A stretch of 60,545 nt of DNA, taken from the NCBI GenBank assembly GCA_037447655.1, contig JBBHKE010001324.1, forward strand, positions 1-60,545. The letters run 5' to 3'. The notes below the pieces were generated by a model. That model ran no database searches. It worked only from the letters and a program-made list of their open reading frames with translations, and had not been told where the DNA came from. Of this stretch, positions 53,445 through 60,545 are shown piece by piece. How positions within the stretch are numbered: the first letter of the stretch is position 1; each line of letters opens with the position of its first letter. The stretch comes from Zygnema cylindricum (lineage: Eukaryota; Streptophyta; Zygnematophyceae; Zygnematales; Zygnemataceae). Both the position numbers and the translations under genes were made by a program.

Positions 53445-55246
53445 AATTGACTTTATCTCTTCATTTGCAACCTGATCGAATGATCCTTTTCAGGAACGGA
53501 AAAAGCTTCATGAATAGTAAGCGGCTCCCCTCTGCTTGCAGAAAAAACACTCTCAACTCGGTCGCCTCAAAGGCGCCTGCTTTGCCTCCTTCCCCCCGGA
53601 AAATCTGACGCGTGAACTGTTGGTTCCATAGATTGCTGCACAAGGCGTGTATTGGGAGGAGCATCAACAAAAGGAGCAGCTCTAGAAGGAGTATTAAACG
53701 GCCCATAGGCATTTGGGAGAGAGGTAGAAGAAGTAGAAGAGGCTGGAGTAAAAGGTACCTGATCAAAAATGATATACTCTTGTATTTTCTCATTCTTTCC
53801 AACTGCATCCATTCTAAAAACGTCAACAGATTGACTTTCTTCTTTAACCTAAATATTCTTGGCTCTTTGAAGGCATCCTCTCTGAGGATTATACACTCTT
53901 TAACCTGCAGATTCATTATCATAGCCTAAAAATACACCAGGTAAAGATTTTGGACTAAACTTCAAATTAGGAAGATTGTTCAAGATAAAACATTTGCTAC
54001 CAAAAACTCTAAAATGACTAACATTTGGCTTTCTGCCTGTCCACACTTCATAAAATGTCTTACCCCTAACAGCTCAGGTTTACACTCTATTTCTGATGTT
54101 GGAAGCAGAATGAAAAGCTACCCCCCAAAACTTTGGATCCACACCTTTATCGGCCATCATAGATAGAGCACATTCAGTCAAAGTCCGATTAAGTCTCTCG
54201 GCAACACCATTTTGTTCCGGTGTGTACGGAGCAGTAAATTCACGAGAGATGTTATTTTCTTTCAAAAAATCAGCAAAGTCATAAAATACATATTCTCCAC
54301 CATTATCCGTCCGCAAAGCTAGAATTGATTTGCTGTGAAGTTTCTCCGCCCAGATTTTGTAGTGTTTAAAGTGAGTGAAGACTTATGTCTTCTCCTTCTT
54401 GAAGTATAGGCGACTATACCAGGAGTAATCCTCTGTAAAGGTGACAAAGAAGCGGCTGCCACTAAGAGAGGGAACTTTAGATTGGCCGAAAACATCAGAG
54501 TGAATAATACCAAGAACATCTGTGGCTTGGTGATCAGAAACTTTTGATAAGGGAAGCTTGTGAAGCTTTCCGAGAGCATAACCATCACACACATGAGACT
54601 CTTGTTGACCAAGCTTGACTCCCTCTATCATATCATGCTTCATCATCTTAGTAAGTCTCTCATGATACACATGACCAAGCCTTTTATGCCACAAAACATT
54701 ATCACATATGACACTGGAGTACGTAAAATCAATTTTATTAGCCAGGTCCATGCAGTACAAAAGGTTTGGGCCTCTAGTTCCTACTAGAGCTACTCTTCCA
54801 TTCTTGCTCACTATTTTCTTGCCATTTTTCTAGAGAACGTCAAAGCCTTTGCTTTCAGCTACAGACGTAGAAAACAGATTTTTCTTGACCTTTGGAACAT
54901 ACAAGACATCATACAAAGTTCTCCTAACAACCTTTCCATCTATCACACAATCCAGATTTATGTTTCCTTTGGCATTCAATTCAACGACATAGCCACAAGC
55001 ATAAAAGATTTGACGTAAAGGAATAGAAGACATCTCCTTAAACCAAGACTTGTTCTAGCTTATGTGTGAAGAGCTGCCGGAATCCATTATCCATCCAATG
55101 TCCTTTTCTCCTTCGATCATATCGAGTTTGGCAAGAGCAAAGAGCTCTTTGTCATCAGTTTTTGGAAAAATGATCACATCAGGTGTCGTTTCCTCGGTCG
55201 TTTTCTTCTTCAATTCCGTATCATCCGCTGAAGATGCAACAGTTTA
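53445..55246 (-). pseudogene. Copia B2 integrase and protease region
   Basis: From the coding 5' side: protease DSGSSSH near 55080 then TAG 55055-55057, CGYVVELNAKGNINLD (54830-55033), WHKRLGHVYHERL and CDGYALGKLHKLP (second Cys of the pair lost), HSDVFGQSKVPSL (54383-54811), TDNGGEYV and PEQNGVAERLNRTL (54080-54316), TGA 54074-54076, TAA 53900-53902, then a Ser/Thr-rich linker (53567-53812). The TAG, TGA and TAA match stops in B1. Confidence 0.87.
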
Positions 55247-56074
55247 ATTGGTAGGTTTTTGGGAAATGGGAGGTCCGCGGTGTCTCCATCCTTTTTGAAA
55301 GCTACCTGTTTCAAAAGCTTTTACATACAAAGGACAAGCTCTGAAGGAGTGACCATCTGTATAGCAATAAACACATTTCTCAAACTGAGGATTAAACTGA
55401 TTCCCTTGATATCTACTTTCCCTCTGAAATTGAGACGTAAATGCTACAGCTAGTTTTCCAAATCCTAAAACTGTCTGAGTAGCCTCTTTTTCCAAGATAC
55501 ACTCTATAGCTGTTTCCAAATTCCAAAGAGGTTTAGAAAATTTTTTCATTTCATCTGAGGCTCCTTTATATTCATTAGGAAGCCCCTTTAGGAGAATCAT
55601 GGCCTGATGATAAGGGGAGAAAGTCCCTCTAGAAAATGCATTTTCTGACAATAACATTCAAAACCGATTAGTGTATTCCACCATGCTACCACCTGTGTAC
55701 TTATACTTATAGATCTGACCAGCAATTATAATCTCATGCTGGTCAATAGCTTTAACATAAGAAGATTTCAATGCATCCCACAATTCTGATGCCTTTGTAA
55801 CATTAATATATGTCATATGCAATTCTTTTGATATCATAAGCTTTACTAAATGCAAAGCCTGGTCATTTTTCTTATCAAAGCTAGCATCAGATTCTGCCAA
55901 TGATCCATTTAACACATCAATAAGTTTCACTTGCTTGAAGTAAGACTTAACCAAATCTGCCCAATACAGATATTCGCGTCCATCAAAGACCGTAATTCAT
56001 AAAGGCGGGCCCATAACCTGTTGATCTGCGACAACTGTTGGCACTGAAGATGAAGAAGATGAAGCAGTAGTCAT
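55244..56074 (-). pseudogene. Copia B2 Gag, start codon inside the LTR
   Basis: ATG at 56074-56072 lies 54 bp inside the 5' LTR; the frame runs MTTASSSSSSVPTVVADQQ, through the primer site (VMGPP), then breaks briefly before LYWADLVKSYFKQVKLIDVL. Core LLKGLPNEYKGASDEMKKF; knuckle CVYCYTDGHSFRAC intact near 55370. A stop near 55658 and the shared TAA 55244-55246 end it. One copy of the 26-residue unit duplicated in B1. Confidence 0.88.
56004..56018 (-). promoter_or_regulatory. Primer-binding site of B2 (half-tRNA type)
   Basis: GGTTATGGGCCCGCC directly after the 5' LTR on the coding strand. It is read as Val-Met-Gly-Pro within the Gag frame. Confidence 0.82.
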
Positions 56075-56855
56075 AATAGAACAAATCAAGAGAGGAAGCT
56101 TCCACAAATACCGATGGCTGAACCGGAACTTTGACAGACTATAACTTTCAATAAAATACTCTAATGGTCCTGAAATTTACGGCAGTGTAGAAAACATACA
56201 AAGGAACACATACACAAAATTTCAATTAATTCCGCTGACAGACCTGTGAGATATGCAGAAATGAAATTACATAAAACTGAGTGTACAGTTTTCATATCAT
56301 TTGTTCCTAAAAATCAAATTCACTAAGTCCTACTTCTATACACCGAAACTACACTAAGCTGTACGGAGGCATTCCAGCCGTACATCTAACATTCTAACAC
56401 AACAAATACTGTGAGTATACCTGTGTTGAAGGTATGTCATAAACCACATTCTCAACACTAAACAACTAATTCACTACAGACAAAGTTCTATTCTACCAAG
56501 TATTTTCACCGAAGTTCAGACAACGTAAAGTGATAGTGATCTAGTCACGCCTCGTTAGTATTTGTTGGCGGCGGCTGTCAGCAGTCCGATTAGAGGATTT
56601 GGCACCGTAGAACAGACTTCACGAAGTCCCATGGTTCTGCCGAATTTCCGTATGTCCACGAAAGACATACTCACGCATTCTCCCAAGTGACGACGCGTGT
56701 CCCAAGTGTGAATGAACCGTGAACTCCCAACTTCACTGTCACACTAATTTTGATAAGTAGTGAACCGAACTCAACCAATAATAACTTAAGTCTTGACAAC
56801 TCTCTCTCCCTCACAACTGAGGCATAGAGAGGACTAAAGCTTTAAAAAAACAACA
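56019..56855 (-). repeat. 5' LTR of B2 (837 bp)
   Basis: TGTTGATCTGCGACAAC to AAAACAACA. Holds the gag start codon and a private 115-bp segment (about 56397-56512). Confidence 0.9.
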
Positions 56856-56864
56856 GGGATAATA

Positions 56865-57605
56865 TTTTGTTTTTAGAAAGCTTTAGTCCTCTCTATGCCT
56901 TAGCTGTGAGGGAGAGAGAGATGTTGAGGATTTAAGCTATTTTTGGTTGAGTTCGGTTCAGTACTTACCAAAATTAGTGTGAAAGTGAAGTTGGGAGTTC
57001 ACGGTTCATTCACACTTGGGACACGCGTCGTCACTTGGGAGAATGCGTGAGTATGTCCTCCTTGGATGTACGGAAATTTGGCAGGACCACGGGACTTCGT
57101 GAAGTCAGTTCTACGGTGCCAAATCCTCTAATCAGACCGCTGATTGCCGTCGCCAACAAATAGTGACGAGGCGTGACTAGATCATTATCACTTTATGTTG
57201 TCTGAACTTCGGTGTAAATATTTGTGATAGAATGTTAGATGTACGGCTGGAATGCCTCTGTAAAGCTTAGTGGAGTTTCGGTGTATAGAAGTAGGACTTA
57301 GTGAATTTGATTTTAAGGAACAAATGATATGAAAACTGTACACTCAGTTTTATGTAATTTCATTTCTATATATCTCACAGATCTGTAAGAGGAATTGATT
57401 GAATTTTCTTGTGTTTGTTTATTTTTATGTTATCTACAGTGTGGCAAAGTTTCAAGACTATTGGAGCGTTTTATTGAAAGTTATAGTCTGTCAAAGTTGC
57501 TGTTCATCCATCGATATTTGTGGAAGCTTCCTCTCTTGATTGTTCTACGATGACTACTGCTGCATCTTCTTCACCTTCAGTGCTAGCAGTTGTCTCAGAA
57601 CAACA
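56865..57605 (+). mobile_element. Solo LTR B3 (family B, 741 bp)
   Basis: TTTTGTTTTTAGAAAGC to CAGAACAACA with TAATA at 56860-56864 and 57606-57610. Its target begins at the last base of B2's duplication, so it landed four bases from the end of B2 in LTR G. Keeps an intact gag leader with ATG at 57550-57552. Confidence 0.92.
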
Positions 57606-58067
57606 TAATATATGGTCGCACGAATTCCGACGAACATACGGTCGAGTGGTAAAGTGACACGCGTTTGCTCAGTGGCCTTGTCGTACACAAGCTGTACAGA
57701 AAGGACACCGTCCATAGTACCTTTCTGTACTTTACAGTCATGTGATTGGTCTGTACTTCAGTAGATAGGGGTTGTGAGAGGGATTTATGACTTAGGAAAA
57801 TCTGGTAGATAGTCACCTCTCTCTAAGAGAGTTTTGTATATAATTGGCATTTTTCCTTGCTCATAACTTATCGGCTGGTTGGCCGTTTTATGTGATTCTT
57901 TTTGCAACAGACTCATGGGAGTATAGGCTGCACACGCGTGTAGTCAAACTGTCAATTTGCATTATGGGCAGCAGAGGTTATGGCTTGAAGTGGGTTAGTT
58001 AAAAACTATCTAGAGGCTTCCTGTATTTTGTATTCTAATAGAGGACACAAAATTTCACACATAATTT

Positions 58068-59380
58068 TGTTGTTTTTGAAAACTTAGTTTCGTGCGTACT
58101 CAATATTTTGTGCGCACGCGACGTTTCGCGTGCGTAATATATTATCGAAAGTAGTATGGTGATTCGAATGGATTTGCAGATTGGGGGAGTAATTGTACGA
58201 GTAAAATTAAAGGGACGTGAGGTAGTAATTGAGTTGCGCGGAATGCGTGATGAAATGGACGGCGGATCGCGACACGATCCAATGTACCAAATGTACGTTG
58301 CCGGTATGGAACATTTAATTTTGACAAATGTAATTTATATGCGACAAGCGACGTTTATGACAAATGACGTGTACTTTATTTGCCGCATTTTTGCAAAGGA
58401 CGCGGCTGTGGTACGGAGATGATTTCGGTTGTACGATTATTATTGTAACGAGTGGACGTGAATGACTGAATTCGCTTCACGACGTCGTGGGATATTTGAC
58501 GACTCGCGTGGATTTCGGTTGGTTTTTTGTGACCACGTGGCGCGACATCGAGGGTGCCGAATAAGATCGACGGACGGCGGATATAGGCCGCCGATATTTT
58601 TCAAGTAGTGAGGACGCGAAATTGCGTCAATCACATGATTCTTATTTTGGACGACCCGGATTTGTTGACGAAATTTGAGGAGTTCCATTGAGTGACTCAG
58701 CATGACTGAGCATACAATTTTGTGAGATTGTGTGTATTTTGTAAATATTTACAACAATGGTTTGCCTTTATGTGTATTAGTTATTGGTGTAGGTTTACTC
58801 ATTTTGACATACCTTGAAGTATTCGGGTATACTAACACTAATAGAGGTAGCTAGTAGATTGCATACGGCTTGTATGCCTTCGTACACTCAGTAATGAGCT
58901 ATAGTGTATATTTGTAGGACTTAGTCATACTTAGTCTTAGGGAAATTTTGGACCAAAAACTGTTGATGATCATTTTTGGTAATTTTATCTGAGGATTACT
59001 CTCAAATCTGTTGGCAATATTATCTCAAATTCTGCATGTGTGTTCCTATTTATATTGTTAATATTTTCACATATTTTCAAGCCTATTGTGTGTTTGGTCT
59101 GTGTTTTACTTCATTGTGAAGTTAGTCTGAATTATCAAAGTTCTGGCAAACTGTATTTCTGCAACTTTGACTAGATGATGTGATCACTCTGTTAATTATA
59201 TTGGGCCGAAACTTTGTGAGGTTATTCTACAGCCTAGATAATATCTATTAATGTAGTTCTAGATTGTTTTATTATTTCTGTAGAATTCTTTGTTGATTCA
59301 AATTAGGCTGTTTTTGGGTAGTATGTGGTGCTTCCGAGGGTAAATCTATGGCTGAAAATCGCTATGGAAAACTAATTTCA
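58068..59380 (+). repeat. 5' LTR of H (1313 bp)
   Basis: It precedes the primer site directly. The start carries GTGCGTACTC...GTGCGCACGCGACG; the end carries GTGGTGCTTCCGAGGG. An ATCGACGGACGGCGGATATAGGCCGCCGAT inverted pair (in part) lies near 58567-58600. No hairpin or tRNA-like block of family A. Confidence 0.75.
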
Positions 59381-59384
59381 GGTA

Positions 59385-60545
59385 ATGGGCCCACCCTCTA
59401 GGGTGCCCATATTTGATGGATCAGAATTTTTGTATTGGGAAATGATGATAGAGGGAGAACTATTTGAGAAGCATCTATGGGGCATAGTGTCTGGACAAAT
59501 TTGATGCCCACCTCCACTTGGGTTTGGAGGGACACACTTTTTTGGCACCTCCGCCTCTACAGTAGGTAGAACAAGTGCCACCATCACCGAGGATGAAGAC
59601 AAGGAAGGAGAGGAGATTGTCATGGAAGGAGAAAAATAAGGAGTTGCAACTCAAGTGACACCATTGTCGAAGGCAATACCGGTAGCAACACCACCAGCAA
59701 CGACGACAAGGATTCAGACCGAAAGATCAGAGTATGAAAAGTGGAACTACAAAGATAAAGAAGCTAGCCTCTTAATTCTTAAAAGTGTAGCAAAGGGCAT
59801 TACCATTCCCCTTATGCATGTCAAATCTTCATCTGAGATTTGGATATCACTAGTTAACAAATATAAAAGTGCATCTTTGCAGCAGCAGCAGTTGCCTAAA
59901 AATAAGATTGCAACTTATACTTATAAGGGAGAAAGCATAAATAATTATTGCAATGATTTAGGAGCATTATTTCGAGAGCTAGAGAGTGCAGGTAACTCAT
60001 GGTCTGAGAGACAAAGAGTGAACATATTAATGATGAACCTACTTGAAGAGTATGAGAATATCGTTAATCGATAGCAGGACATATGAGATAGCAATTGGAA
60101 TTGGGATGACACAGTGGGAATGATTTTAGTGAAAGAAAGTACCATAGAGCTTAGGAGAGGGAGTCCAAGTGTTCAAGCATTGTCTGTAAGAGCTGATTGG
60201 CCGAAGCGTGACGAGGAGAGAGAGAAAGATCCCTATCAAAACTTTGGAGGAAGAGGACAAGGAGGTGGCTAACTTGATAGACAGGGGAGAGGAACTTCTC
60301 GAGGAATATTATGTCACTTCTGCAAGAAACAGGGACACTATATGGCAGATTGTGGCAAACTTGCAGATCAACAACTGAAAGATGGGCAAGGGACCTCAAG
60401 AAATGGAGGAAAGAAAAAGGCTTTCCTAACTCAAGTTCATGATGAGCAAGAGAACGAAGAAATCGAACAGGGAGAGGAGCTTGAGGAGCTTGAGGAGCTT
60501 CTTCTTAATCCGAAAAACATTGAAAAGCATGTTGACATTCCACGA
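59385..60545 (+). pseudogene. Copia H Gag (partial, several stops)
   Basis: ATG 59385-59387 lies in the primer site. MGPPSRVPIFDGSEFLYWEM is nearly the A2 N-terminus. TGA near 59503 replaces the Arg codon, TAA near 59637, further stops near 60072 and 60084 and near 60270. The rest keeps the A2 register: KWNYKDKEASLLILKSVAKG, NDLGALFRELESAGNSWSER, VGMILVKESTIELRRGS, zinc knuckle CHFCKKQGHYMADC (about 60312-60353) and an acidic EELEELEELLLNP stretch to the window end. Confidence 0.9.

Larger units (their letters stand above)
51069..56855 (-). mobile_element. Copia element B2, both LTRs
   Basis: LTRs 51069-51926 (858 bp) and 56019-56855 (837 bp); target duplication GGGAT at 51064-51068 and 56856-56860. 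Primer site GGTTATGGGCCCGCC at 56018-56004 (minus). gag, protease, integrase, RT and RNase H are present but broken. The LTRs differ by a 116-bp duplication in the left and a 115-bp segment present only in the right. Confidence 0.93.
50513..58057 (+). mobile_element. Solo LTR G (family A), split by B2 and B3
   Basis: Pieces 50513-51068, 56861-56864 and 57611-58057 join to about 1 kb, starting TGTTAAAATTAATAG and ending CAAAATTTCA. Flanks CACAA (50508-50512) and CACAT (58058-58062), one mismatch. Hairpin 57694-57730; antisense tRNA-like block 50722-50792. Confidence 0.87.
34028..58067 (+). mobile_element. LTR F (family A), split into three pieces by later insertions
   Basis: Pieces: 34028-34833, 50424-50512 and 58063-58067. 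Read together they follow the family-A LTR from TGTTGAAAAATGG almost to its AATTTCA end. The interruptions are copia C, solo LTR G and copia H. Hairpin 34561-34597. Whether F is a solo LTR or the 5' LTR of a larger element cannot be seen, because H extends past the window. Confidence 0.8.
58068..60545 (+). mobile_element. Copia element H, 5' LTR and gag (continues past window)
   Basis: LTR-like 58068-59380 (TGTTGTTTTTGAAAAC to CTAATTTCA), primer site 59381-59395 (GGTAATGGGCCCACC, one base off), gag from 59385. Left flank AATTT (58063-58067). Gag is close to A2, but the LTR is unrelated to family A and matches the debris at 31141-33275. Confidence 0.8.

Noticed and set aside
56868-56868. Solo LTR B3 starting at the TG at 56868
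   Set aside because: The flanks then do not match. Starting at 56865 gives TAATA on both sides.
58156-58422. An 88-codon plus-strand frame in the H LTR as a gene
   Set aside because: It lies inside an LTR, lacks motifs, and related LTR fragments at 31141 and 31440 do not keep it open.

Overview
The window is repeat-packed eukaryotic DNA. I recognise no host gene. Nearly every open frame belongs to a decayed LTR retrotransposon, mostly Ty1/copia and partly Ty3/gypsy. The copia polyproteins look plant-like, and TTTAGGG-like motifs occur near 28260-28370. A gypsy element carries a C5-cytosine DNA methyltransferase, a combination reported from dinoflagellates and charophyte algae. The best guess is therefore a streptophyte (charophyte-grade) alga, held with moderate to low confidence.

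Layout. 1-3934: plus-strand gypsy fragment with protease, DNA methyltransferase and reverse transcriptase start, split by a solo LTR (516-1514). 3935-9026: copia A1 (minus), lacking its 5' LTR. 9027-12335: unassigned DNA with 24-bp minisatellites and small inverted repeats. 12336-14054: a second gypsy fragment. 14055-25880: a truncated LTR, then copia E, split by the best preserved element, A2 (16716-22925). 25881-33275: LTR debris, CpG-rich and AT-rich tracts, and copia L5 (28834-30515). 33276-60545: a deep nest. LTR F (begins 34028) was hit by copia C (34834-50418), solo LTR G (begins 50513) and copia H (begins 58068, runs off the window). C was hit by copia D (38629-44913) and solo LTR K (48854-49535). 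D was hit by B1 (44914-48107). G was hit by B2 (51069-56855) and solo LTR B3 (56865-57605). Seven insertions have both 5-bp target duplications visible: five copia-lineage solo LTRs or elements match exactly end to end, and one (G) has a single mismatch.

Shared biology. The copia elements have a primer-binding site of the type GGTTATGGGCCC, matching the anticodon arm of initiator tRNA-Met (a half-tRNA primer, as in Drosophila copia and yeast Ty5) rather than its 3' end. In the A2/H lineage the gag start codon lies inside this site, opposite the CAU anticodon. In the B and C lineages the gag frame begins inside the LTR and runs through the site. Family-A LTRs (A1, A2, E, L5, D, F, G and solo copies) carry an antisense tRNA-like block with A-box and B-box motifs and a conserved GTAC-bounded hairpin. 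Two B copies share four in-frame stops, and A1 and E share a one-base frameshift in the Gag zinc knuckle, pointing to recoding or to mobilisation of defective templates in trans.

All coordinates, identities and domain calls were read by eye from sequence and translations. No database search was run.
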